A stretch of DNA of 64,000 nt from Neorhodopirellula pilleata (GTDB lineage Bacteria > Planctomycetota > Planctomycetia > Pirellulales > Pirellulaceae), in contig NZ_SJPM01000005.1 in assembly GCF_007859915.1 (NCBI RefSeq), forward strand, positions 62,001 through 126,000, read 5' to 3'. Position 1 is the stretch's first letter, and each line of letters opens with the position of its first letter. The notes under the pieces are model-generated. The model was given only the letters and a program-made list of their open reading frames with translations, ran no database searches and was not told the origin of the DNA. Position numbers and translations under genes: made by a program. Shown one piece after another: positions 16,141 to 24,915 of this stretch.

Positions 16141-16827
16141 TTGCGATCAACTAATCAACTTTCCGGAAGTGAGCTGAAAGTGCGTGTGAATCTTGGATGC
16201 GGGGCCTCACCCACTCCTGGTTGGAGTAATTATGACGGCTCACCGTCGGTGAAGTTGGCCAAGCGACCTTTCAGCACGAGAGTTCTTCGAATGTTCGGAC
16301 TCTTGCGAACGAAGAATCTCGAGTACATCAACTTCATTAAGAATGAGAACATCCAATACGCGAACGTCACCGAACGCTTGCCTTTCGCCGACAATTCGTG
16401 CGATGTTGTTTACTCATCACACATGTTGGAGCACATAAACCCTGCAGACGTACCGAGCTTCTTGCAGGAAACACATCGCGTTCTGAAGCCGAACGGAATC
16501 GTGCGAATTGCAGTTCCGGACCTCATGCGCAAGACAAAAGACTACCTTGCTTCTGGTGATGCTGACGAATTCATGCGTGACACTTTGCTCGGTGAGTTCT
16601 GGTCGCAGGCAACTTCATTTCGCGGGCGAGTTCGATTTGCACTTGTTGGCGATCCAAGTGCACATAAATGGATGTACGACGGAATGTCGTTGGCCAAGCT
16701 CTTAGAACAGCACAACTTCACTTCTTGCAAAGTGATGCCAGATGGCGAGACTCAGATAGACGCCCCTGGTGAATTGGACCTTTATGAACGATCACCTGAG
16801 AGCGTTTTCGTCGAGGGTAGGAAATGA
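16141..16827 (+). CDS. SAM-dependent methyltransferase (Methyltransf_11-like)
   Basis: This protein of about 228 residues has a class I methyltransferase core: motif I is VRVNLGCGASPTPGWSNYD, followed by LPFADNSCDVVYSSHMLEHI and VLKPNGIVRIAVPDL. DGMSLAKLLEQHNFTSCKV is the C-terminal block seen in methyltransferases of glycan clusters. The TTG at 16141, 3 nt after the aminotransferase stop, is the best start; an internal GTG around 16180 just before the VNLGCG motif is an alternative. The sugar or lipid acceptor is unknown. Confidence 0.75.
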   Translation: MRSTNQLSGSELKVRVNLGCGASPTPGWSNYDGSPSVKLAKRPFSTRVLRMFGLLRTKNLEYINFIKNENIQYANVTERLPFADNSCDVVYSSHMLEHINPADVPSFLQETHRVLKPNGIVRIAVPDLMRKTKDYLASGDADEFMRDTLLGEFWSQATSFRGRVRFALVGDPSAHKWMYDGMSLAKLLEQHNFTSCKVMPDGETQIDAPGELDLYERSPESVFVEGRK

Positions 16828-17059
16828 CAGAATTCATGACGCTTCTCGCTGAACGCCACCACGTCCCAATTACAACCTACCCTCTTATTGAAACTTGCGT
16901 AGTTTCGAGGCAACTTTCGGTGCAAGGGTCGGGCGTAATGGGCCTGGGCAAGGAAAATCCCCCTCTCCGCTCGCACTACTCGCGACTCTCCCACTGGGAG
17001 TGTTCGTTTTTAGTGGCGATCGGCGAGAGAATTCATGAACATTAAGTTAGCGATGATTC
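16828..17059. other. Spacer without a confident gene
   Basis: A 73-codon + strand frame starts by an ATGA overlap at 16824 and runs to 17045. Its product shows no recognisable motif and its composition is unlike that of neighbouring proteins. It may be a decayed gene or simply spacer. Confidence 0.5.
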
Positions 17060-18193
17060 GTGACTAGGACATCGTTGCGGTTCATCATTATTTCTCCCCA
17101 GCCATGGAACCACATTGCGATCTCCAAGCATCACTATGCGATGGAGCTGGCAAACCGTGGGCATCAAGTTCTGTTCTTGAATCCACCTTCCACGCTGAAC
17201 GTACCCTTCGTCGTCCACCCAACGGAACATCCCAACATCAGGTCAGTCGAATACCGCCAGCCGTGGTTCTATCGCGCACGCTTTCATTGGCGTGGTTTGT
17301 ACGACGTTCTCATGAATCGGCACATTCGGAATCTTGTTAGGCAGACCGGCTTTCACCCCGATGTCGCTTGGTGCTTCGACTTCAACCTTTTCTCTGATCT
17401 CAAAGCCTTTGGTGGGATCCAGTCGATTTTCAATCCCGTTGACCCATTGTCCGCTCCCCACCATGCATCGTTGGCAAAAACGGCAGACCTCGTGCTGACT
17501 GTTTCAAACACGATAGCCGAATCAATTCGACCCGTACGGTCGGATGTACGGGTCATAGGGCACGGTTTATCAGCCGCATTCGCGTCGCATGCCCAACAAC
17601 GACTGAGCAGACTGGATTTTTCGATCGGGTCGCCCATCCAAGTCGGTTATGCCGGGAACCTGATGCGCAAGCCACTCAATCGCGCAGTCTTGAAACGTAT
17701 CATGGAGAATCATCCCTCGATCGAGTTTCATTTTTGGGGGCCTTACAACACCGATCATGTCGACACGGAGGCTGGTGCTTTCATTAGGTTTCTGCAGGCT
17801 CGTGAAAACGTTCGCCTGCACGGCAGTATTCCACCACAGCAGTTGGCGGATGAAATCCAGTCGATGGATGCCTTTTTGTTAGTTTACGGACTGGACGAGG
17901 CCGAATCGGATCGCAGCAATTCACACAAGCTGTTGGAATACTTAAGCACTGGCAAAGTGGTTGTCAGCAGTCGCATTGGCCACTACGAAGGCCGATCCGA
18001 TCTGCTGCAAATGCCAATCAGCGGCGACGATGATAACATTCCGGATCTATTTCGCGAAGTCATCCAACAACTTGACTGTCACAACGAAGCACAAGCGAGT
18101 CGCATTCGAATCGAGTTTGCCTTGCAACACACTTATGCGAACTTGGTCGATCAGATTGAAAGCTGGCTCACGCCAATCGGACCGCAAGGATGA
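17060..18193 (+). CDS. Glycosyltransferase, GT-B fold (family 1/4-like)
   Basis: This 377-residue GT-B-type protein begins RFIIISPQPWNHIAISKHHY and has the N-domain pattern ELANRGHQVLFLNPP. DVAWCFDFNLFSD and ADLVLTVSNTIAESIRP mark the interdomain region, and the C-domain has VGYAGNLMRKPLNRAVLKRI and SNSHKLLEYLSTGKVVVSS, a typical donor-site helix. The GTG at 17060 is the first start after an upstream stop. It ends in an ATGA overlap with the next glycosyltransferase gene, so they are probably translated together. Donor unknown. Confidence 0.8.
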   Translation: MTRTSLRFIIISPQPWNHIAISKHHYAMELANRGHQVLFLNPPSTLNVPFVVHPTEHPNIRSVEYRQPWFYRARFHWRGLYDVLMNRHIRNLVRQTGFHPDVAWCFDFNLFSDLKAFGGIQSIFNPVDPLSAPHHASLAKTADLVLTVSNTIAESIRPVRSDVRVIGHGLSAAFASHAQQRLSRLDFSIGSPIQVGYAGNLMRKPLNRAVLKRIMENHPSIEFHFWGPYNTDHVDTEAGAFIRFLQARENVRLHGSIPPQQLADEIQSMDAFLLVYGLDEAESDRSNSHKLLEYLSTGKVVVSSRIGHYEGRSDLLQMPISGDDDNIPDLFREVIQQLDCHNEAQASRIRIEFALQHTYANLVDQIESWLTPIGPQG

Positions 18194-19182
18194 ACGTCCG
18201 CCTGTTTTTACGCAAACCATTCGCTGCTCAATTCAGTGTTGAACGCTATTTTGACACGATCTTCGAATCGCTGCGTGACCAGATCTACATCGACCGTAAA
18301 CACTTGCCCTGTCGCAGCAAAGGAATCATCCGCAGAGGCATCAACGTCATTGCCGCGAGACTTTGGCAATCCGATGTCAACCATGTCACCGGCGATGTCA
18401 ACTACATTGGCTTGATGCTATCGCCTAAACGCACCGTACTGACGGTTCTGGACTGTCAGGTATTGCAGCGATTGACGGGGTGGCGGCGTGCGGTAGTCAA
18501 AACACTGTGGTTCAGTTGGCCCATGCGTCGCGCAAGGTTGATCACCGTCATTTCGGACGAGACCAAGCGAACTTTGGTGAAGGAATGTGATTGCGAACCG
18601 GATCGAATCGTCGTCGTGCCTGTGGCCGTGCCACCGATGGACTCGTCACCTTCGAGCGATTTTCATACTGACTGCCCTCGGATCCTGCAGATTGGCACCA
18701 AAGCAAACAAAAATATCCCAAGACTGATCGACGCATTATGTGGATTACCCTGCATCCTGGACATCGTGGGTCCAGTGAATGATGACTTACGATCCACGCT
18801 GTTACAAGCTAACATCAACTTCACGTCTTCATCTGGTCTTTCAGATGACGAATTGGTGCAAAAGTATCGAGACTGTGACATTGTGGCATTCGTTTCGACG
18901 TACGAAGGATTCGGAATGCCGATCATCGAAGCACAATGGGTCGAACGCCCCGTGGTTACGTCCAATTGTTCATCGATGCCTGAGGTTGGTGGAGACGGCG
19001 CTGTGTACGTCGATCCATTCGATGTGACGTCGATTCGTGACGGATTTCAACGAGTGATCAACGATCCCGATTTAAGGGCCATGGTCATCGAGGCTGGCCG
19101 TCAGAACCGAGTTCGATTCTTACCGGAGAAGATCGCCAGCCAATTCGAACAGATCTATCGAGAAGTCGCCGGAAATGCCTGA
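18190..19182 (+). CDS. Glycosyltransferase family 4
   Basis: This 330-residue glycosyltransferase has a shortened N-terminal domain (HVTGDVNYIGLMLSPKRTVL) and a complete family-4 donor domain: LITVISDETKRTLVKE, ILQIGTKANKNIPRLIDAL, DCDIVAFVSTYEGFGMPIIE (EX7E-type region) and RPVVTSNCSSMPEVGGD. The start overlaps the preceding stop by 4 nt, and the end overlaps the acyltransferase frame by 8 nt. Its place in the run argues for a role in assembling the repeat unit. Confidence 0.85.
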   Translation: MNVRLFLRKPFAAQFSVERYFDTIFESLRDQIYIDRKHLPCRSKGIIRRGINVIAARLWQSDVNHVTGDVNYIGLMLSPKRTVLTVLDCQVLQRLTGWRRAVVKTLWFSWPMRRARLITVISDETKRTLVKECDCEPDRIVVVPVAVPPMDSSPSSDFHTDCPRILQIGTKANKNIPRLIDALCGLPCILDIVGPVNDDLRSTLLQANINFTSSSGLSDDELVQKYRDCDIVAFVSTYEGFGMPIIEAQWVERPVVTSNCSSMPEVGGDGAVYVDPFDVTSIRDGFQRVINDPDLRAMVIEAGRQNRVRFLPEKIASQFEQIYREVAGNA

Positions 19183-20196
19183 GCAAAATGCGGAAACCTC
19201 GTCCATCCAGGTCACGAATCTCGATTCGGTGGTCCTACTGCGTGGATTGGCGGCGTTGGCGGTTTGCTTCTTTCATTTCGTGAAGGGGTTCTTTCCCGAT
19301 GACCACACCTTTCGAGCAATCACCAGCTTCGGATGGCTGGGCGTGGAATCTTTTTTTGTTATCTCAGGATTTGTGATTCCGATTGCCATGCATCGTGGCG
19401 GCTACACCATCGACTGCTATGGCCGATTCATGCTGAAGCGATGGTTACGTCTTGCACCTCCCTATTTGGTATCGATCCTGGTTGTTATTGTGCTGCATCA
19501 TCTGTCCGCGATGGTGCCAGGGTTCCAAGGCGAGCCGTTTACTATCAGCTGCCAAAATCTAGGATCACACTTCTTCTACCTGAATGGCTTCCTCAGCTTG
19601 ACGTGGCTCAATCCAGTGTATTGGACATTGGCCATCGAGTTGCAGTACTACTTCGCAATCGCGTTGTGTTATCCGGTGTTGTTTCATAGAAAGCTTGTTC
19701 TGAGGTTGTCAGCGTATGTGATGCTATTCGGGCTTAGCTTTTTGCCATGGAGTCATCCGTTGGCCTGAATTGGACGTTTGTGTTTTGCGCTGGAATTTTC
19801 CTAGCACAGCACTTCACTAAGACAACGGACCGCGTCGAATTCGCCATTCTGATCACGTTGGCCACCACGGCAACTTTCCACCAAAACGGACTCCAAATCG
19901 CAATTGTCACTGCGTTGACGACGGTAGGCATTGCCCTGATTGGAAAAGTCCACTCCAGTCTGATGTGGTTGGGAATGGTTTCATACTCGCTATACTTATT
20001 GCATGTTCCGATCGGTGGTCGAGTGATTAATTTGGCGCGGCGGTTCGCTGATTCCGATACCGAGCGATTTATGGCGGTTGGCTTGGCAATGATTGTTTCC
20101 GCCGCGGCAGCTTGGGCGTTTTACCGTTGGGTTGAAGTCCCTTCTCATCAGGTCTCGCGACGCGTTCGGATGCGACCTGTATCCGTTGAGGAATGA
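19175..20196 (+). pseudogene. Acyltransferase family 3 membrane protein, split by a frameshift
   Basis: The first part (19175-19768, 197 residues) has the family-3 N-terminus: LRGLAALAVCFFHF, GVESFFVISGFVI, RRxRLxPP-like FMLKRWLRLAPPYL, and a WTLAIELQYYF block. The frame then closes. The next frame (from about 19747 to 20196) continues with NWTFVFCAGIFLAQ, MVSYSLYLLHVPIGG and AWAFYRWVEVPSH, which is the expected C-terminal half. Joined, they give about 340 residues, a normal length for this O-acyltransferase family. The shift is -1 and lies between 19739 and 19768; a T-run of five at 19739-19743 is the simplest site. It may be a real mutation, a phase-variable tract or a sequencing error. Confidence 0.8.
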
Positions 20197-20247
20197 GTCG
20201 CTTACCTGCCAAGTTGCACCATTTCCCTCTTCATGGATAGTGTTTGA

Positions 20248-21093
20248 ATGATTCGTCGTTTTTTGCAACGCAGCGTCGACCTAGTGCCATGGTCGTTGCG
20301 GCACCACATTCGCAATATACCGATCTTGAAGGGTATGCAACAAGCAATCGTCAATCGTGTCTTGAAGGGATCTAAATTTGAGTACACGATCAGCGCTGGG
20401 CCTGCCAAAGGTTTACGTTACCCGATCACTTTGCCAGACGACAAAATGATCTGGACGGGCACCTGGGAACGCGACTTTTCCATTGAACTTGCCAAGCTGA
20501 TTCCAGATGGCGGGATCTGTTATGACATCGGGTCCCATCGGGGATTCATCGCCGGGGTGATGACAATGAACCAGGCATCCGAAGTGCATTGTTTCGAGCC
20601 AAACCCGAAGAATGGACAACAGATTCAAGAGGTTATTCGACTGAATCCAGCACAGAGGATCCAGCTTCACACATGTGCCGTTTCGGACTGCGATGGCGAG
20701 GCAGCATTCGTATTGATGTCCGAATCCAGCATGGGAAAGCTGGAAGGCAGTTCCTTTCAAGAATCAGTATCGGGGACGAACCAAATCACGGTGAAGACCC
20801 GTTCCTTGGATTCCATGATCGCGGCAGGCGACGTGCCACCTCCTCAATTGATCAAGATCGATGTGGAAGGTGCCGAGGAAGGCGTACTGAAGGGCGCGAC
20901 CAAAACGTTGCAGGATCACCGCCCATTGATCTGTCTCGAGTTTCACTCGCCGGAATTATTGGATAGCTGTTGCGACATACTCCATCAACAAGGCTACGAG
21001 ACAGAATTGGTAGAGTACAGCGATCGAAGCGAGTTACCCCCGAACGCGGTTGGGCACGTCATTGGCAAGAGAAAAATACAAACTCGAAACTGA
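20248..21093 (+). CDS. FkbM family methyltransferase
   Basis: This 281-residue SAM-dependent methyltransferase of the FkbM type usually O-methylates sugars. The core begins at CYDIGSHRGFIAGVM (motif I, about residues 91-105), then VHCFEPNPKNGQQI and the FkbM hallmark LIKIDVEGAEEGVLKGA near residues 207-223, followed by ICLEFHSPE. The N-terminal ~70 residues have no known domain. It is separated by 51 nt from the acyltransferase and followed by a strong inverted repeat, so transcripts may partly end after this gene. The acceptor is unknown. Confidence 0.85.
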   Translation: MIRRFLQRSVDLVPWSLRHHIRNIPILKGMQQAIVNRVLKGSKFEYTISAGPAKGLRYPITLPDDKMIWTGTWERDFSIELAKLIPDGGICYDIGSHRGFIAGVMTMNQASEVHCFEPNPKNGQQIQEVIRLNPAQRIQLHTCAVSDCDGEAAFVLMSESSMGKLEGSSFQESVSGTNQITVKTRSLDSMIAAGDVPPPQLIKIDVEGAEEGVLKGATKTLQDHRPLICLEFHSPELLDSCCDILHQQGYETELVEYSDRSELPPNAVGHVIGKRKIQTRN

Positions 21094-21105
21094 GATTCAG
21101 CACTT

Positions 21106-21170
21106 CGTTTAACGGCTAGCCGAAGGCGACGCGAAACGACGACGCCTTCGGCTAGCCGTTAAACGTTTTT
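21106..21170 (+). terminator. Perfect 23-bp inverted repeat followed by T-run
   Basis: CGTTTAACGGCTAGCCGAAG... pairs perfectly over 23 bp (21106-21128 with 21143-21165) around a 14-nt loop and is followed by five T residues. It could be an intrinsic terminator within the long operon, or a copy of a palindromic repeat family. Confidence 0.7.
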
Positions 21171-21221
21171 CGGTCCAGTCGACGGTGGCGCCTACTGGCA
21201 AAAAATCATTTGTCCGCTTTC

Positions 21222-22463
21222 ATGCCCAAAATCATAATCGTCTCTGGTATTCAGTTAGCGAACAATCCGCGTGTTGTGAAGGAAGCGAATGCGTTGTCCG
21301 AGGCTGGGTTTGACGTCGAAGTCTTGGGCGCTATTCTGTCACCTGAAGCAGCAGAGCGAGATGAGCAACTGTGCGTCGGAAAGGCATGGCGTTATACACC
21401 TGTGGTTGACAACCGCAATACGGATGCATTGTCCCGGCTTCGCTGGATCCGCCTGCGGATGCGATCGCGATTGGCACGTGAGGCTTACCAACGATTTGGT
21501 CATTGCAGCGTATCGCAATTGGGTTACGCCGGACCCCAAATGTTGCGAATCTGCCGAGAGCGTTCAGCCGATCTGTACAGCATTCATCTGGAGCAGGCCC
21601 TGTGGGTCGGTTGTGAGTTGTTGAAGTTAGGCAAGCGAGTATCGGTGGACTTCGAAGACTACTACTCCGAGGATCTGCTTCCCAAAGATCGGTTGCATCG
21701 GCCTGTGGTGATGCTTCAGGCGTGTGAGAGGATGTTGCATCAACAAGCTGAGTTTAAGCTGACGACATCGGAAAGCCTCGCGGATGCGTTGCAGGAGGCA
21801 TACGGTGGTGATCGCGCTCTAGTGATCCCTAACACGTTCCCATGGAAAGAAAGGCAACACCTGGACGGCAAGCAACTCGACCGCCAACATCCAAATCGGC
21901 TGAGTGTCTTTTGGTTCTCGCAAACCTTGGGACCTCAACGCGGACTTGAAGACTTGATGGCGGCGACGCACCATATCCAAGCCGATGCGGAAATTCACCT
22001 TCGCGGCAACTGTTCGGCTGGCTTCCGCGAACAATTGCTGTCGTCGGCTGCCACAAATTATCGTGATCGCATTTTCATTCATCGACAATGCTCCCACCGT
22101 GAATTGATATCGCGAATTGCGGAGCATGACATTGGATTTGCGGGCGAGACAGCCTATTGTCCTAGCCGGGACCTAACTATCACCAACAAGGTTCTGCAGT
22201 ACCTTCAAGCCGGCGTCCCATTGGTCGCAAGCAATACGTCGGGCCAACGTGAAGTTCAACGCTGTTGTCCCGATGGCGTGCAGTTGTATGAACCGGGCGA
22301 TGCCAAGGCGTTAGCAGCAGCCATCGACCGCTGGTCCGATGCGGACGTTCGTACGAATGCGGCGAGAGCCGCATTATCGATCGCGGAGACTGAATTCAAT
22401 TGGGAACGGACTTCCGCAAAATTGGTCAAAGCCTTCACTTCCGCGTTGGAGTCCGCCGGTTGA
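21222..22463 (+). CDS. Glycosyltransferase family 4-like
   Basis: This 413-residue GT-B protein starts PKIIIVSGIQLANNPRVVKE, the common N-domain of planctomycete polysaccharide glycosyltransferases, followed by LSEAGFDVEVLGA. Later blocks are VSVDFEDYYSEDLLP, ALVIPNTFPW, RLSVFWFSQTLGPQRGLEDL and TITNKVLQYLQAGVPLVASN, the donor-domain motif with the acidic contact region. The ATG at 21222 is preferred to the TTG four codons upstream. The 3' end overlaps the next gene by TTGA. Sugar donor unknown. Confidence 0.8.
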   Translation: MPKIIIVSGIQLANNPRVVKEANALSEAGFDVEVLGAILSPEAAERDEQLCVGKAWRYTPVVDNRNTDALSRLRWIRLRMRSRLAREAYQRFGHCSVSQLGYAGPQMLRICRERSADLYSIHLEQALWVGCELLKLGKRVSVDFEDYYSEDLLPKDRLHRPVVMLQACERMLHQQAEFKLTTSESLADALQEAYGGDRALVIPNTFPWKERQHLDGKQLDRQHPNRLSVFWFSQTLGPQRGLEDLMAATHHIQADAEIHLRGNCSAGFREQLLSSAATNYRDRIFIHRQCSHRELISRIAEHDIGFAGETAYCPSRDLTITNKVLQYLQAGVPLVASNTSGQREVQRCCPDGVQLYEPGDAKALAAAIDRWSDADVRTNAARAALSIAETEFNWERTSAKLVKAFTSALESAG

Positions 22464-23758
22464 GGCACGTTCTGATCGTCAGTCCCCGGTTTCCTCCGAT
22501 CAATGCGGCCGACCACCAACGCGTCCGCATGGCTCTGCCGTATTTATCACGTTTTGGATGGCGTGCTACTGTTTTGTTTGTCAAACCACAATTTATCGGG
22601 ACTGGTTTGGATCCGTTGCTAGAGAAATCGATCTCTTGCGACGTGAGCCGCGTGGGAACTGATGCTATCCCGCTTGAGCTAACAAGAAAATTTGGCATTG
22701 GCAGTTTAACGCTGCGGTGCCGCGGGCATCTTGCGCGTGCCGGCGATCGAATCCTGGAGAGAGACCCATGTGAGTTGGTATATTTCTCAACCACTGAATT
22801 CGGTGTGATGCCGTTAGGGCTGCGTTGGCAACAGCGATTGGGCGTGCCGTACGTGCTAGACATACAGGATCCATGGGTCAATGACCATTACCAACGCACC
22901 GGACAAAGTCCACCTGGTGGCAAGATCAAACACGGAATCACGCAATGGTTTGCGGCAAGAACTGAGCCAGCGACCATACGTGGCGCCGCTCATACGACGG
23001 TCGTGTCGGAACACTACATCAGCAATTTGATCGCACGCTATCCCGACCTGTCCCCAGACAAGTTCACGACTTTGCCGTTCGCGGCCACACCAAGGGACTA
23101 CGAGTTGGTCGCCGAAGAGAATGTCGTCCAGGACAAGTTTGATCCAAACGATGGGCTGAACCATTGGGTGTACATCGGTCGTTGCGGTCCCGACATGCAA
23201 TTCTCATTGACTGCCATGCTGCTGGCGTTTCGCAATGCTCTGCAGTCAGGCCAATTACTCGAAAACGTTCGCATGCATTTCTTAGGCACCGACTATGCCA
23301 CCAAAGACCAAGCCAAGCACTGGGTGTTGCCGATCGCTCGAGAATTGGGAATTACGGAATATGTAACCGAAGTTCCCGATCGCGTGCCCTACTTCCAGGT
23401 TTTGCGATGCCTGCAACAAGCCAGTGCCTTGATTGTTCCCGGCTCTGACGACCCTCGTTACACTGCGTCCAAGCTATATCCCTACATTTCTGCCGCACGC
23501 CCTTGCCTGACTGTCTTTCATCAGAACAGCTCCGTCAACCGAATCATGTCCGAAACGAAAGCGGGCGTAGCAGTGACCTTTGATTCGGAAGATTCTGTTG
23601 AAACTGTAGCGGGACGGATTCAACGCGATTGGTTCTCGGCTCAGCAATACAAGCAGATGCCGAAAACTGATTGGGTAGCTTTTTCGCCTTACACGGCCGA
23701 ATCCATGACACATCGCTTGACACGCGTATTCGATGACGTCGTGGACGCCTCGCGATGA
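22460..23758 (+). CDS. Glycosyltransferase, GT-B fold (family 4-like)
   Basis: This protein of about 432 residues resembles N-terminal family-4 domains: RHVLIVSPRFPPINAADHQR, then VPYVLDIQDPWVNDHYQRTG and TVVSEHYISNLIARYPDL. The C-terminal half keeps LNHWVYIGRCGPDMQFSL and ALIVPGSDDPRYTASKLYPY (the donor-site lysine/tyrosine region) but is divergent. The frame is open to 22400, but the TTG at 22460 gives a TTGA overlap, matching the coupling style of the whole run, and places the start right before the first beta-strand. It ends in an ATGA overlap. Confidence 0.78.
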   Translation: MRHVLIVSPRFPPINAADHQRVRMALPYLSRFGWRATVLFVKPQFIGTGLDPLLEKSISCDVSRVGTDAIPLELTRKFGIGSLTLRCRGHLARAGDRILERDPCELVYFSTTEFGVMPLGLRWQQRLGVPYVLDIQDPWVNDHYQRTGQSPPGGKIKHGITQWFAARTEPATIRGAAHTTVVSEHYISNLIARYPDLSPDKFTTLPFAATPRDYELVAEENVVQDKFDPNDGLNHWVYIGRCGPDMQFSLTAMLLAFRNALQSGQLLENVRMHFLGTDYATKDQAKHWVLPIARELGITEYVTEVPDRVPYFQVLRCLQQASALIVPGSDDPRYTASKLYPYISAARPCLTVFHQNSSVNRIMSETKAGVAVTFDSEDSVETVAGRIQRDWFSAQQYKQMPKTDWVAFSPYTAESMTHRLTRVFDDVVDASR

Positions 23759-24909
23759 AAAAGCGTCTTGCCATCGTTTCGACGCATCCGATCCAGTACA
23801 ATGCACCTTGGTTTCGGATGTTGGCGCAGCATCCACAAGTGGACTTGCATGCCTTCTATACCTGGCACGGAGGCGACAAATCAATGCACGATCCCGGTTT
23901 TGGCCGCATTGTGAAGTGGGACATTCCGCTGACTGAGGGTTACGAGTACACCGTTTGCCCACCGTCGAAGCGAATTGAGCGGCGGTCTTTTTGGAACATG
24001 GATTCGCCCGACTTGATTCCCAAACTAATGGCCTGGAATCCGGACTGTGTGCTTGTGATTGGATGGAATTTTCGTAGTCACGTTCGCTGCATGCGACGAT
24101 TCAGTGGCAAACTACCTGTCTGGTTTCGCGGTGACTCAACGCTGTTGGACAAACGAAGTAGCTTGACAAGTTTCATTCGTTCGGCGCTGTTGAGGAGGAT
24201 CTACGCCAATGTCGACAAGGCACTTGCAGTTGGTCAGAATAATCGGGATTACTTCATTACTCACGGGTTTAGCAGAGATAATATCTCACTTGTTCCGCAC
24301 GCAATCGACAATGATCGTTTCTCTGAGTTGGCACATGATGATGATGCGTGTGAACTGAGACATGAACTTGGGTTTTCCGATGATCAAGTCGTCGTCTCGT
24401 TCATTGGGAAGATAGAGACCAAGAAAGCTCCGCTGCAACTGGTCCAAACCTTTCTACAGGCGGCTGAGCAACGCGAGGAGTTGCGACTTTTGATGGTCGG
24501 AAATGGACCACTTGACTCGGAGTTGTCAAAATTGGTTGGGAACGCTTCAAGCATCGTTTGTCTACCATTTCAAAACCAATCCCAGGTTCCCGTTGTTTAT
24601 CGAATCGGCGATGTGACCTGCTTGCCCTCACTTTACAACGAAACATGGGGTTTGTGCCTCAACGAATCGATGGCGTCTGGCCGTTGCGTGATCGCCAGTG
24701 ACCGCGTTGGCGCGGCGCGCGATCTGATCACGCCGGAGAATGGATTTCAATTTCAACCAGGGAATTTCGGTCAACTCAGTGATTTGCTGGTAGATTTACC
24801 GTCACGTCATGACCTACTGTTGATGGGAAGGCAATGCCAACAATTCATTCAGGACTGGTCGTTTGAGCGAATAGTTGACGACATCTCAACATTGCTGAAG
24901 GACATCTGA
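23755..24909 (+). CDS. Glycosyltransferase family 4
   Basis: This 384-residue GT-B enzyme starts KKRLAIVSTHPIQYNAPWFR, a common start among bacterial family-4 enzymes that act on polysaccharides. The linker and donor domain contain VVVSFIGKIETKKAPLQLVQ, LLMVGNGPLDSELSKLV and LPSLYNETWGLCLNESMASG (EX7E), with RCVIASDRVGAARDLI at the end of the site. It overlaps the previous gene by 4 nt and stands 6 nt before the membrane protein. Donor and acceptor cannot be inferred. Confidence 0.85.
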   Translation: MKKRLAIVSTHPIQYNAPWFRMLAQHPQVDLHAFYTWHGGDKSMHDPGFGRIVKWDIPLTEGYEYTVCPPSKRIERRSFWNMDSPDLIPKLMAWNPDCVLVIGWNFRSHVRCMRRFSGKLPVWFRGDSTLLDKRSSLTSFIRSALLRRIYANVDKALAVGQNNRDYFITHGFSRDNISLVPHAIDNDRFSELAHDDDACELRHELGFSDDQVVVSFIGKIETKKAPLQLVQTFLQAAEQREELRLLMVGNGPLDSELSKLVGNASSIVCLPFQNQSQVPVVYRIGDVTCLPSLYNETWGLCLNESMASGRCVIASDRVGAARDLITPENGFQFQPGNFGQLSDLLVDLPSRHDLLLMGRQCQQFIQDWSFERIVDDISTLLKDI

Positions 24910-24915
24910 GTAGAC

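Noticed and set aside
16824..17045. 73-residue gene coupled by ATGA to the methyltransferase
   Set aside because: No motif, odd composition and no reading-frame support beyond the overlap; kept only as spacer.
19747..20196. Independent 149-residue membrane protein
   Set aside because: Its sequence is the missing C-terminal half of the acyltransferase immediately upstream; treating it as a separate gene would leave both halves incomplete.
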